Source: Gymnogyps californianus
Lineage: Eukaryota > Chordata > Aves > Accipitriformes > Cathartidae
DNA length: 64,000 nucleotides
Direction of reading: 5' to 3'
Assembly: GCF_018139145.2 (NCBI RefSeq)
Contig: NC_059481.1
Location: 11,582,368 to 11,646,367 of the forward strand
In this document: positions 24,166 to 36,034 of the stretch, in pieces
Numbering within the stretch: the first letter of the stretch is position 1
How the letters are laid out: every line of letters begins with the position of its first letter
The notes under the pieces: generated by a model
Told to the model about the DNA's origin: nothing
Database searches by the model: none
The model's input: only the letters and a program-made list of their open reading frames with translations
Translations under genes and position numbers: made by a program

Positions 24166-24966
24166 CTAAAATATACTACCCGATTGAAGATGTCTCTGAG
24201 CAGTAATTACTGAGGAGGAATTGCAGTGACTGAAGGCTGGGCAGAAACACCTGGGGTTCATTTGGAGCTACTGGAACATTCATTACTTAGTGTGGGGAAG
24301 GTCTATACTCCCCAAGATACAGGCAGACTTAGATTTCTTTGTTTGATGCCGTCTTTGAAATTGTATAGCAGACTTCTGTAAACGGATGAAGTTCTTAATC
24401 AAATGAGGAAAAGTATACTGCAATTGGCACAGTGACTGCTGTGCTGTTTTGTGAGCTGCTAAATAGAATTGGTTTTACCTTTCCCCATTTTTGATGCTGG
24501 TGTGTCTCAGGCGTTTGCGAATAATTTTTCTGTCACAAAAGTTACTGAGAAGGAGAGAGAGGATTAGTGAGGTGGGGAGATTGATATCTGAGGGGATGCC
24601 GAATTGTCATGGAATTGTAAGTAAGCACATAGACCAAATGTTTCCTCAAAATAATCAGCACTGAAACAGTTAACAGTGTGGGGAGGGGGGACCTCAGAGT
24701 TTCAGTTAACAAACATTTGAGACAAATAGACTATTTTGTGCTTCCCAGGGCTGTCATTCCAAGCAGTGTGCAGGCTATGGAGGAGAAAGCTGAATGAGTT
24801 TACATGCAATTCATGTTTTTGAGGTTGCTCTTAGAGCTGCAGGATCTGGAATACGCCTAAAATAAATAAGCAGTTTTATAGAATGATTTTGTGGCAAGGA
24901 ATGAATTTTGTCCACAAGTTCCAGAATGAAGCACTACAATATGGTTAATCCTGTTTTCGTTTGCAG
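24166..24966. other. Noncoding spacer
   Basis: AT-rich sequence with a GGGGAGGGGGG run near 24681-24691. No gene, RNA or recognised repeat is seen. Confidence 0.5.
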
Positions 24967-24999
24967 TGTCGTTTCCATAAGTCCTGGGATTATGCCACA
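24967..24999 (+). other. Candidate 33-nt microexon
   Basis: The 33 bases are preceded by a branch-site-like GGTTAAT, a T-rich tract and TTTGCAG (ending 24966). They are followed by a strong donor, A|GTGAGTA, from 25000. The length is a multiple of three and one frame is fully open, giving CRFHKSWDYAT. I do not recognise this peptide. Cryptic acceptor-donor pairs do occur by chance, so this is only a lead for RNA evidence. Confidence 0.15.
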
Positions 25000-26070
25000 G
25001 TGAGTACAAAAGATGTTCTTCCATGGTACCAATTTTTCTTCATAGCTGGAAGATACTGGCTTTTATTGTCCTATACCCTGTGGCTTACAAATTAACTCAA
25101 GGGAACAGCTATGTAAACATTACAATTAGAGACTGGGAATGAAGGAATAACCTTCTCAACCCTCTGTGAAGGATTTACAGGGTGAGGCCACCTTTAGGAA
25201 CTTAAGCTGAAAGGGAGTTCAGCTAGCCCAGTCACCTCACCCTGTGACAAGGGCAAGTGCTGCTAGACCTTCCCTTATGAAGGTTTTGGGAGCAAACATT
25301 CATTTCTGTCTGTAAGATAGACTGGAAGACTGAATCAGGCATTGCAGTAGCAAAAACCTGTCTTCAGGATGCCATCCAAATCCCTCACTCCTTAGGGTAA
25401 AGCCAATATTTTGCATGGTTATCTTGAATTTGTCTCATCAACTTTGCAAAATCTGAATCACCTATGTTCTTCCTAATTCTGAACAGATTAATTGGTGAAA
25501 CAAAGCAAATCTAAGTAGTAAGTAATGGAAATAAATAAGTAAATAATAATAAGTAAATGTAAGGAAAATTCAGCACGAATTCTCTGACTGCTACAGCTAT
25601 TGCCCCCTGTCTTTCTAGTGCAACAATTTCTTTGTCTGACTGAAAAACCTGCCTTTGGTTTGACCCTAATGAATTCTAAAACAAGTTATAAGAAACAGGT
25701 AAAAGACCTCTAAAACTAGTTTTAATTCCAAAATAGGTGAAGAGCTATTCATTAAACTCTACTAGCAAACTGATGAAGCAGCTACTTTTCACAATAGCAG
25801 GAATGAATAAGTTGAGAAGATGGATGGTATAGGAGAAAACAGTTATTTTAATCCTGAAGTCTATTTACCCGAAGTAATTTAAGAACACTAGTTTTAAAAG
25901 ACTAAAAAATCACTAGGAAGTAGCAGTGAGTCCATTTTACAGAAGTTATGTCGAGAAGGAGCTAAAGAATTTTTGTGCTGTTCTGTCAGTAAACAGAATT
26001 AACTGACAATTGAATTTAAGAGGAACTGTTTTGCAGATACTGATTTAATTCCTTAAAGTTACTCCTTACT
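25000..26070. other. Noncoding spacer, possibly with old repeat remnants
   Basis: No gene is recognised. 25190-25500 has the mixed composition of decayed interspersed repeats, but I could not align it to a known family. 25525-25560 is a TAAA/TAA-rich simple stretch. Confidence 0.45.
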
Positions 26071-26098
26071 GAGAGAGATATATATATATATATATATA
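26071..26098. repeat. (GA)4(TA)10 microsatellite
   Basis: GAGAGAGA passes directly into about ten TA units (26078-26098). It sits immediately before the G/T-rich tract. Confidence 0.9.
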
Positions 26099-26270
26099 GG
26101 TGTGGAGGGTTTTGGTTGGGGTTTGTTTGTTTGTTTGTTTTATTAAAGCTGACTATTTTTGGAGAAATATTTCTTTTCACAGGTTTTTTGTTTGGGTCTG
26201 GGGGTGGGGTTTTTTGTTTGGGTGGGGGGGTTTTGAGTTTTTTGTTTGTTTTGTGGTGGTTTTTTTTAAC
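26099..26270. repeat. Long G/T-rich tract with G-runs and (GTTT)n
   Basis: About 170 bp of plus strand is dominated by G and T, with a short A-containing interruption at 26140-26180. It contains GTTTGTTTGTTTGTTT near 26121-26138 and G-runs at 26194-26196, 26200-26204, 26206-26209, 26220-26222 and 26224-26230. Spurious open frames (70 and 61 codons, rich in Phe, Val, Gly) cross it. This is the largest of the G/T tracts here and a possible extended quadruplex. Confidence 0.8.
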
Positions 26271-27475
26271 CTCTCGAAAACTTTTGGAATCCCCCCACTA
26301 AACTTTCCATAAGTAGTCTTTTTTTTAAAAAAAGTGATATTTTGTATATTCTTATATCTGACTTTTCCATTTCACTGAGATGTAAAGGAAAAAAAAGAGT
26401 GTTTTCCTTTTTAAGCACTTCTCTGTTTCGTATCTTTGCATAAAATCAAAAGCAAAGATAATAAAATTAGAATAGAAGCATGTTCTAACCAGCCTACCCT
26501 GATGCAATTAATAATTAAGATCAAATGGCTTGTAAAATACCTACCAGTATGATTAAAATGCTATGAAAAGGTTGCTGTAAGAATAATTGCTTTTTGTTTA
26601 ATGTAACCAAAAAACAAATCTGTGGTTCAATATCTTGTGTTGTATATTTTCTGTTTTTAAAATTAATGTGACATAAGGCATTCTTTATGCTAATGTTATA
26701 GCTCCTTGGACGAGTTTAACACCATTATCTTCTTTAATGAATAATTCATTCCCTGTTGAAAACTTAACTATATCATTTTTACAGTGTGTAAATGAAACTT
26801 TGAAGTGCAATTTAACTTTAAAGAACTTTAGATTGTAGAGAATTCTCGTAAACCACCAAAAAGTGCTGTGCTAGTAATACTGTCTTGTACTGAAGTGTAA
26901 GCACGTTACGGTGAGCATGTTTGCAATTTTTAATTTTGCTGCTGCTTTTAAAAAATCTTGGAAAGAATTCCTGGTTGGTTTTACTTTAATTGCATTTTTA
27001 TACGCTTTTAGTTATGTCTTCTTTTTGAAAATAAAAATACTATTCGTAAGCACAGCAAAGCTCATCTGCTCCTTGTCCTTAACTATTGTGGAAGAACCTT
27101 TGTGGGAAGGTGGTAAAATGGGAGCAATAGTCTTTTTCCCACACCAGATCCTAGCCTTCTTGTAGGAAAACCTCTGACAGTCAGATAAAGACCTTGGTGC
27201 AAGTGAGAGGAAAGATGGATGGATCCTAGGAACTTTTCAGATTTTTGTTTGTGTCCAATATTCTTTCCAACTAAGCAGGTGAGGGCTGCAGTTTTATGTC
27301 GGGTTATTTGTCTTTCTGTAGTGACCCCTACGTGTTAACTGGAACATTGGGCTTTGTGATTTTGTACAACTTCCCCATCTCCAGGAAAGCTGGGCTCTGA
27401 ATCTAAACTTCTTCTTTTCCTCCCTAAAAATAAGATCATCAGTTTTTAGTTAGTGTGAGTATGGGAGAAACAAAA
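26271..27475. other. AT-rich noncoding spacer
   Basis: Very AT-rich and mostly repeat-free. A stretch near 27075-27150 ends in GGTAAAATGGGAGCAATAG, which resembles the MIR tail. Without a visible head or B box, it is not called. Confidence 0.45.
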
Positions 27476-27760
27476 TGGGGCATGATAGGACAAAGGGTAA
27501 TGGCTTTAAACTGAAAGAGGGTAGATTTAGATTAGATGTAAGGAAGAAAGAAGTTCTTCACTGTGAGGGCGGTGAGGCACTGGAACAGGTTGCCCAGAGA
27601 GGTTGTGGATGCCCCATCCCTGCAACTGTTCAAGGCCGGGTTGGATGGGGCTTTGAGCAACCTGGTCGAGTGGAAGGTGTCCCTGCCCATGGCAGGGGGG
27701 TTGGAACTAGATGATCTTTAAGGTCCCTTCCAACCCAAACCATTCTATCGTTCTATGATA
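27476..27760 (+). mobile_element. CR1 LINE, 5'-truncated 3' end
   Basis: This is a textbook avian CR1 3' terminus. It shows GGTAATGGCTTTAAACTG, a run resembling AGGAAGAAAGAAGTTCTTCAC, then GGTTGCCCAGAGAGGTTGTG, GATGATCTTTAAGGTCCC and the end CATTCTATCGTTCTATGAT with the octamer-type tail. About 285 bp remain, covering the 3' part of the ORF2/3' UTR region. The copy is close to the consensus I remember, so it is younger than the other CR1 remnants here. It cannot move by itself. A 79-codon open frame in it has no function. CR1 copies are typically 5'-truncated and lack clear target duplications, and none is seen. Confidence 0.96.
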
Positions 27761-28560
27761 TTGCTGAAGAAAGGTCAGCCGATTAATCACGGTATCATGT
27801 TGACCCTAAAGCTTGGTCACAGTACCTGATAATCGATTTCAAGTTTTAGGAGGAACATTCAGTTAATAGGTTAGTCCCATACTGTCTTCTTAACGTTGGA
27901 ATATGCATCTTTATGTTTGTGTATCACACTTCAATTTAATTACAGTTTTTGTGGATTTTATTGCATATAAGTAAGTTCATATAAATTTTACAGTTCTGGT
28001 ATCTGATGAAGAATTCTACTGGGCCATTGGGCTAATTTTTTTGAGATTGTTAGATGACTATCTAAGGAAAGACGGTTAACCGGAATATGTACTTATATCC
28101 GTCTAACAATGACTTGTTTCCTGATGCTTATTGAGTGTCACCTGTAGTGAGACATGATTGATTGCTGTCCTTTGATAATAACGTGACTGAATGGGGCACT
28201 GCAGGGCTGGAGGATCAGATATAAGTCCTCCTGGTTGAGGAGGTAACTGATAAAACAGGGGACTGTTTCAATAGAGGCATTTTCCACGCACTAATTTCAT
28301 GCTAAGCCATGCCTATTTTGAAAGTTTTCTGGTATCTCTAAATCAACTCTGTAAGCTGGGCATGCATCTTACTGTGTAAGTTGTTTTTATTCTCAGTGGA
28401 AATAATGGCTTCTGGGTACCGGGGAGCAGCATGTGCTCCTTCTTCCTAGGGGAGCACATTATCAGCTTTATTTTTATTATGTCCTTGCAACAGATTTTCA
28501 TTTTAGACATTTTAAGACTGAGAGCTGCAATATTTTATAAAACCCCACTTAGCAAGTGCG
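27761..28560. other. Noncoding spacer
   Basis: No gene or repeat is recognised. It contains a perfect 10-bp palindrome CGGTTAACCG at 28073-28082, which includes a grainyhead-like AACCGG core. Confidence 0.5.
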
Positions 28561-28564
28561 TTTG

Positions 28565-28610
28565 TGCTTACTCTTTTTCTCTCTCTCCCCTCCCCTTCTT
28601 TCCTTCCAAG
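28565..28610 (+). repeat. Pyrimidine-rich tract ending in AAG
   Basis: About 40 bases are nearly pure C and T, ending TTCCAAG at 28610. It could act as a strong splice-acceptor tract or form triplex DNA. The sequence after it is open only for about 16 codons before a stop, and a weak donor-like AA|GTGAGG follows at about 28658. Confidence 0.6.
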
Positions 28611-29372
28611 GTCTCAGAGCTTGCAAGTCAAAGGACTCTAAGGAGTGTTTATCTTAAGTGAGGAAACAAACTGACCAAAAAGCAAACAACTGTACTTAAT
28701 TATTTTCTTTTTTTATTTATTGTATTTCTTTTCCCTGTGTTAAGGTTTTCTGTGTCTTTAACTGATAATGTCCTCAGAGAAAACAGGCGCATGTCCAGAT
28801 CTGTATTGTTTTACTGCCCTGCACGGACTTTCCCTAGGCAGGGAGTTCCTCGGACACTTCTTTCCAGGACTCTGAATGGTACAAATATGTGGCACAGTTG
28901 TTCTCGGCTAAAGATAAATGCTTTGTCAGGTACATTATCCACAGAAAAGAGTGAGGTTGGGGCGGGAGGAGGTATGAATCATAGCACTTTGCATAATATG
29001 CTATCCCTCTGAACATATCTGGCTGTGGACAGAAAACAGTATTTCTTCAAATGAAAAATAAATCCTGTAGTATTATAGACTCCCAACAATGGCAATTCAG
29101 CAGTCTTGACTTGGCGTCTGGATTTGTGATATTTTTGTTTTATTTCCATGAGCTATCATTACTGAAAGCTTTGCACTTGTCCATCTGCACATGGTGAAAC
29201 GTGAGCGTTTTCATTTTCCCCTCAAATCAATATTTTAATATAAGAAATGCTTTATGTTTTTCTAACAACTTTGGATTGTACAAAACATTGAAATAATCAG
29301 AGTTTATCCTTCATTTCAATCCAGAGTTCATGCTCTTGTCTCCTCCTTTATGTTCCTTTCTCTTTCTTTTAG
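28611..29372. other. Noncoding spacer
   Basis: No gene is recognised. A 91-codon frame (28737-29012) has no domain. The stretch ends in a 30-nt pyrimidine-rich run (29341-29370) that leads into the candidate terminal exon. Confidence 0.5.
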
Positions 29373-29555
29373 TCAAATGAAATCCTTTGAAGTTGAGCAC
29401 AAAGAAAAATTCATTTTTACCTTGAATAACACAAGCAGTCATCACCATCAACTATTCCATAGGAGATAAGCTTTGTCATTAAGAGGCATAATTCCTATAA
29501 TACTCCTATTCATCAGGTAACATTTAAATGAATAAAATGTGTGCATGGTCCATAG
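29373..29555 (+). other. Candidate 3' terminal exon
   Basis: The best acceptor in the window precedes it: a C/T-rich stretch at 29341-29370 ending in TTTTAG at 29372. One frame is open from the acceptor for 31 codons, contains an ATG as its second codon, and ends in TAA at 29467-29469. AATAAA follows at 29531-29536 with GT-rich sequence (ATGTGTGCATGG) just after, as in a real poly(A) site. The short peptide is not recognised. No upstream donor or exon can be paired with confidence. Confidence 0.18.
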
Positions 29556-32500
29556 TCCTGGCAATTGTTATTAGAATGTTATACAGAACTCAGGTAGGCT
29601 GAGTGAAAAAATAATTAGCACACTATTTTTCTCTTTGGCATTATTTAGCTTAAGATGCTCAAATGTAATTTACAATCACTCTTCAATAGCTGCAATTTCC
29701 ATACCATTACTGGGCATTTGCTGGTCTCTAAGTTGTATTTGGCTCTCCCTGTTCAGTGGATTTATTCATCTGTGATGCATCTCAGTAGTTTCCTCAAATA
29801 TAAGCTAAGGCAGTACAAATTTGTGATTATATAAGATTTCTTTTCTTCAGTCATTGTTTTTATACCAAAAATATGCATTCACTTCAAGATAAAGGTGACA
29901 TATTTGCTTTCTGACAAAGAACTCTGCTTTAATGATATGGGCTATATAATCTCCTCCTGAAAACTACAGCAGAATGGTGGTATTCAGTGAGTCAAGGTAA
30001 ATGCATGTTGATGAAGCACACGCACAGAAGACAGGTTAACGTGAGCTACAGCAGCCAAACAGCAAGACTGTATATAAACTGTTCAGAACAAGATCTGAAT
30101 TGAGGCACTGTGTCACCTGGATAAAAATGAGACTTTTGTGTGCATGCTGCCCATCTGCCCCTGACAACTTTTGAATTTGCTGGTCAATTTTAACCCACTC
30201 TGAAGGATAAGTCAAAGTCTCAAAGGTCATTAAGTTCTTATATAGGCCCTGAAAATCAGCAGCAAAATAGAAGAGGGAGATCCAAATGGATGTTTCCTCC
30301 AAAAGCAGCTGGCAGATCTCAGACATTATAGGTTCTACTTGGCAGCAGTCAGGCAGTGACCGCCTGGCACTTGCACAGCGAAGAAAAGCCACAGAGCACT
30401 CTGGCCTTTGGCTAGGTGGGATGCTACGAAAAACACAGTGGGAAACTGCAGGGGAAGAGAGATGTGAGAGAGCAGGAGCATATAGGGTACAAATCCACAG
30501 GGAAACTGGGAATGCTATTTCTACTGCTTATTTGTTCTATTGTACGCTCTGCACTCTGTGTATCAGTGAAAGTCTTGAGCAAGATTGAACCCAGACCTGA
30601 ATAACAGCAAAACAGTGTAGGGCTGTGCATTGCACATAAGCAACCTGATAGTTTTACAAGGAATTTCACCCAGATTAAATTGCCCTAGATTTCCAATTAA
30701 GTGTGAAAGAATTATATGTAAGGAAGAGTAGTGCAACAATAGCAATAGCAATCCTTGTGACTGAAAATCAAGCTGGTTGAATCAAAACTCAGCCCTGTTG
30801 ATTGAGGCATAAGAGGGTTCTATAGAAGGTATGAATTTGAGACCGATCTGAAGAACAGAGGGGAGAGATCATGTAATTTCACGAACACAGGTAAGCAAAA
30901 ATTGAGGAGACACACACATTTCAACCATCCCCTATAGAGAAGTGATCATTGTGAAGTAGGAAGGGCAGGGAGGAGGAGCATCTATTAAAATGGAAATATA
31001 ATAAGAAACTTAGTCTCAGGACTTAGGGAGAGAGTAGAAGTTTCATATCTAGTGAGCAGGAAAGAAAAAAAAAGTGTCAGTGTTGCCATTTTCCTCATAT
31101 TTTTGTCTCATGGCTGCTGATGGTATATTGCTGTTTGACTGAATACCTTCTACCTGAAAAGTGATCTTTCACTGTTGATTTATAAGGAGGAAACTAATTG
31201 AAAAAAAGTTGGCAAGGTGACTCAGTGGATGGGGAGGGATTCATCTGTTATGCTCTGATGCAAGTCCTGGCAGAACTAGTTACATTATCATTATGTTTCT
31301 AGTGTCAAACAGCCAGTTTTCAGATTTTCTGACCCTACTGGTATTTTTTATTTGTAGAGAGTTATGTATGGCTTGTTGATTGAGTTCAACAGCAGGGAAG
31401 GCAGCAGTGATCAGTTTTGCCCTAACTGAGAATCATTGCAGTCAATGGGAATTTCTGTAAGAGGTTTCCAGGGACTATCTGCCAGCCAAAAGGCAAAGGC
31501 AGAACTAAATTATCATAGAAAATTGCAGCAAACCTAATTAAGCTAGGTTTGTGGAGAGAGATATTGGTTTTAACCACATGAATATCTATTATCTGCAGTT
31601 ACTAAAGATGCTTACAACACAGCCCTCTCTAGCAAATCATGAAATACCTAGCTAAAATCTGTAAGGACTCTCTCTCATGTGCCTCCATATGGTACAAGGT
31701 GTTTAATATTAATTCTTAAGACGGCAAGTTTTTGTGACATTTGAAAAATGCTCACATATGCTCATAGTGAGGACCAATATGGCTACAAACACTTTGTACA
31801 GTGTGGATGACACAGCAATCCGCTCTCTCAAACAGTGGTTTTGCAACATAGGAAGATCAGAGAAACATTTCCCGAGCAAATGCAGAATGCAAAATATTGT
31901 TCCTTCAGGAACTGGCATATAGCACACACTAAGAATCCCATATACCATTCATCACAGGCTCTCTCTGCTAGAAAGGGAAGACAGTAACATCCCATTGTAA
32001 TGTTTTCATTAAGGCAGATGACAAAAGAGACGATGTGACCTCATGCTAATCAGAGAAGACTCTATCAGGGTTGCACGGTCCCAACCAGACTCTTCGCTGA
32101 GTGAAGAACTGATTCTCTTCTGCCCCTTTTCCTTTTCCCTCTAGCTAGGATTATTATTATTATTGATTAATGATCATTATGAAAACACTGTCCAGAGACC
32201 CCAGTGAAGATCAGAGTCCCATTGCTATGGGCTTTTCAGTCCTGAGGATTTTACAGATGTTGTAAAACTGGCTCCGTTTATAATAAGCTGCTCTATATTC
32301 TATTGTACACAGCCATGAGTCCTTCAAAGAGTGGTTGTCAGCCATGCTTCTGGTGTTTTTCCCAATATATTTATACTGCTGTATAGCATTACAATCCTAT
32401 AGCACTGGCCAGTTGACAGGATTCTGACATACTGATAGTGCAATATGGATAAAGATGGTCACTTGGGAACCTCTGCTAGAGCCTAAATAACACCAAAGAT

Positions 32501-33547
32501 GGAGACTGAACGCAATAAAACTGAAATCTAAAGACCTGCTAAATATTAATTTCTGACTTCTGTTTTGCTTAGGACATTTGGAAAGGGGGAGAGAGGAGAG
32601 TTGGAAAAGATAAATCAACATCACTTTGACCTCCTGATTTATTGTTTTTCACATGCATCTGTATCAATGGCTCTGAAAGCCATTGCCCTGTCTGGGAGTC
32701 ACTAGAGGGCAACAGAGTCTGATCTAGTCCTAGCAGATTTGCTATGCCAAGAGGTAGGAAGGAGGGGTACTAAAGCTAGCTAGTACTAAAGTACTAATTT
32801 ACAGGAGGATGTCTTAGGCTTTTCACATTAAGAAGATTTTCTAGGGTGATTGCTTTCTCCTTTTTATGTTACACACAACTCTTGGAGATGAGACTCTAAG
32901 TCACTCCCAGAGCTATTACTCTTGGCCAAAAAGCCCAACAAAATTTTGTGGGCCTAGACTCAAATGAAATGTTTACAAACTGGTAATTACTGCCATGTGG
33001 TGAAGAGGCTGAAGTTAGCCATCATGTCACACAATGGAAATCTTTCTGTGCCTTGTAACTATGCAAAGCTGAGTTAACAAGTCAGCATAGCCCTGTAAAA
33101 ACTTCTAGTATCTTGAAGAGAGGCAGTCTGGGTCAAAAAAAATACACACGATACACTGACCAAATAAAATATCTACATTGTTTACCCTCTTCCATGTACA
33201 TTGTTGTTTCATTTAAAAGATTGCTACCATATCTTCACTCTTCCTTGACTTCAGACGTAAATTCCTATTAAAGACTCACTAAATTTTAATGAGCATATAT
33301 TTTGCAGTATAACATTGGAGTTTACAGTGCAGTTTACAGTATGATACAATTCTGACAATGTAGAGTTATTTCTTTGTAAAATGAACAGTCACATTAAAAA
33401 ATCTTAGCCCCTTAATATAAAATCAGTGTATAAGTGTGTGGATGTAGACATCTAAATACCAGATATTGTGTCTGTAAAGAAATACATCTGTACAAGAGAG
33501 GAAGAACTAGAGGCCTTTTTATGGTCTGGTTCCTGGTGTTAGTACAG
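29556..33547. other. AT-rich noncoding spacer
   Basis: No supported gene is present. The longest frame is 118 codons (30036-30392, minus), without domains. A short (TTA)5-type repeat lies at 32150-32164, and an imperfect direct repeat of GTTTACAGT occurs near 33319-33340. A phrase at 31437-31457 (GCAGTCAATGGGAATTTCTG) echoes the old palindromic repeats but is too short to call. Confidence 0.5.
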
Positions 33548-33920
33548 GATCATACTTAGAATGGTTCAGCTGGAAGGGACCTACAGTGATCATTTAGTCC
33601 AGCTGCCTGACCACTTCCAGGCTGACCAAAAGTTAAAGCATATTATGAGGGGCATTGTCCAAATGCCTCTTAAACACTGACAGGCATGTAGCATCGACCA
33701 CCTCTCTAGGAAGCCTGTTCCAGTGCTTGACCACCCTCTCAGTAAAGAATTATTTTCTAAAATCTAGTCTGATCCTCCCTTTGAATGGTTCCCATGCATC
33801 CTGTCACTGATTACCAGGGAGAAGAGATCAGCACCTCCCTCTCCCTGTCCCCTCCTCAGGAAGCTGCAGAGAGCAATGAGGTCGCCCCTCAGCCTCCTTT
33901 TCTCCAAACTAGACAAAACA
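33548..33920 (-). mobile_element. CR1 LINE fragment (antisense)
   Basis: The complement of a CR1 3' region. The tail-side word AATGGTTCAGCTGGAAGGGA (33560-33579) is followed by CCAGCTGCCTGACCAC, CCAGTGCTTGACCACCCT and GAGGTCGCCCCTCAGCCTCC. These are diagnostic antisense CR1 phrases. It reads further 5' into the element than the 27-kb copy and is more diverged, which suggests a different, older subfamily. It overlaps frames on both strands (70 and 85 codons) that have no independent support. Confidence 0.93.
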
Positions 33921-34529
33921 AAAGACAAGACAAAGCTTACAGGGAGTTCCAGTAAAAAGCTGCTATATGGCAGCATATGTTTAATAAATATACTTGATTA
34001 TTTAAATATAGGAGGGGGAAAAAGACAGCTTATGAGATGCTGCTGTGAGAGGCCCATTACAAATATAACTAAAGGTCTGTTATACGTGCTGCTGAGGGCA
34101 AATCTGTTCTGTAGTGCCCAAGCTGAACGATGAGATAAGGTGATTTTAGCTTCCGGAAGGATTTTATCTCAACTGAGCTCCACCATCTCTGTTAGGACTT
34201 TGCTTTAAATACAAGGCCAGTATAAACAGTCGCTGTCACGCTGAAGACAATAGCTGTTAAAAAGGAATCAAAGACCAACTTTTTTTTTTTCCCTCCAAGG
34301 AACTCATGCCATTATGTCTGTGTTTGCCAAATAGGAGACTGATATCACAGTACAAGCAACTTATGAGGACACATGTGAAAGGCAGTAATTATAGGTCAGT
34401 TTGTTGAAGACTATCAGGAAAATACATAGAGTGGATGGCAGCCATAATGTTACTAAACATTAGGGACTTTTTTAAGGATAAGGTTTTCTACCAAAAAAAA
34501 AAAGGACCCACAACCAACCTCTCAAACTT
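33921..34529. other. Noncoding spacer
   Basis: No gene is recognised. It holds short T and A homopolymers (34279-34291 and 34493-34503). Confidence 0.5.
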
Positions 34530-34700
34530 TAAGGCTAAAATACGTGGAGTACAGAGAGAAAGTGGTGACCTTTTTGGGGTATATAAAATTCCAAAGAGAT
34601 TTGAGAGTATAGATGCTACAAGATGATTTGAACTTGTGTCAAATACAAGAACAAGAGGCATGAACTAAAGCCAAGAAAGGGTCAAATCCTAAAGGAATGT
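34530..34700 (+). mobile_element. Old CR1-like LINE fragment
   Basis: Phrases in the CR1 order are visible but strongly diverged: GGGGTATATAAAATTCC, a segment resembling ATTTGAACTTGTG, then AATACAAGAACAAGAGGCATG and AACTAAAGCC. In CR1 the AACAAGAGG-CATGAACT region sits just upstream of the part kept in the 27-kb copy. The match is from memory and a younger unrelated LINE cannot be excluded. Confidence 0.45.
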
Positions 34701-36034
34701 GAGTAGAGTGTGTCTGTGCACAGAGAATAGCTATGCTGTATTAAAAATAAGGCAATGATATGAACAGTCATCGCAAGAAATAGGGTTAGGCAAATGTCTA
34801 GGGAAAAAACATGATTGTGGGATGTAGCAATTAGCTCCAGACAACGCAGTGATGTTAAGAGGATCTGATGGCTGCTTCTGATTTCATAATTCCCTTGCAG
34901 TTTGTGTATTTAGACTAACTACATTTCTGTTAAGCAAGAACTGCTCTTCCTGCTAGGAGACGTTGCCATATGTGCAATACCAGAAGCAGCAGTAGTATGT
35001 GTTTGTGCTGCTTAATAAAACAATATTACATAATAAAACAATAAAACATTCATATGCATGCTACTGTTTGATAGAACCTATGCATGAGTAAACTATGCAG
35101 AATGTGTTCACAATTGTCACTCCTTGGATGTATTAATTACTGCATTAGATTTCTTTATTGTAGCTTATTTATCTGAGGTTAAAAAAACCCTGCAAATTCT
35201 CTACCCCACCCATGTTACGCTGAAAGTAGGAAAGAAAACTAGGTAACTCCCTACGTAACTAGGGAGCTCTTTATGAAGAACTCATTTCCAGTAGACTTCC
35301 AGTGACCTTAGAGTTCCTTTAACTTACAATACGATGGCTATCTCCAGTGTCACTCCCACTTCCTTCCTCAGTATCATAGGACACACCAGAGTTCAACTGA
35401 ACTTTCCCTTGTTTGCTATCCCCATTTATGAAGTTAAGGATTCCTTCTCCGTAAATTCTTCTTGAGATGTGAAAGGGCAGGTTGACAGACTACAGTCCAG
35501 TTGAGTGCTTTGTAGATTACTACCTTTGTAACAAATTATTTATAACATTTATAACAAGTTAAATCAAAGTAATTATGAAGATCTTTCAAGAAACATTACA
35601 ATTTCCAAAGACTGACTGTGCTAATAAAAACACTTTGCAAAACAAATTTCTTTTCAGGGCATAGACTGTCCAGTTTAATGATTAATTTGCACTAAACATC
35701 TCATTAATAGCACAGATTGTTTTGCCAATGCTTCTGAACAAATATAATTGGAAAATTTATCAAAAATTACTTAATCTGTTTAGTGCTGCAAAAGACAAAA
35801 TAGAGAAATTAATAGCAATATCTAGTGATTTATTTGCATGTTATGGTGTATTCTTTTGTGGTTGGGATCAGAACTGTGGATCTGTATAGCTTGCCAGTTC
35901 CAGCAGTGGGTTTTCTCCTAGCAATGTTTTACTATACCCCCCACTCCTATGTGAAACAAGTCTTGGACTCAGTCTTAGAACTGAAAGAAGTTGGTAAAAC
36001 TCCCATTATCTCAAGGAATGCATAAGTAAGCCGA
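34701..36034. other. AT-rich noncoding spacer
   Basis: No gene is recognised. It includes AATAAAACAAT repeats near 35012-35048 and a very AT-rich, repeat-free patch at 35520-35830, which could hold regulatory sequence. No specific support. Confidence 0.5.

Noticed and set aside
26099..26270. Interstitial telomere-like sequence
   Set aside because: The tract is G/T-rich but does not contain repeated TTAGGG units.
27075..27150. MIR tail (GGTAAAATGGGAGCAATAG)
   Set aside because: Only the tail-like word is present, with no head, B box or core.
30036..30392. 118-codon minus-strand frame
   Set aside because: No recognisable family, and other overlapping frames occur on the opposite strand.
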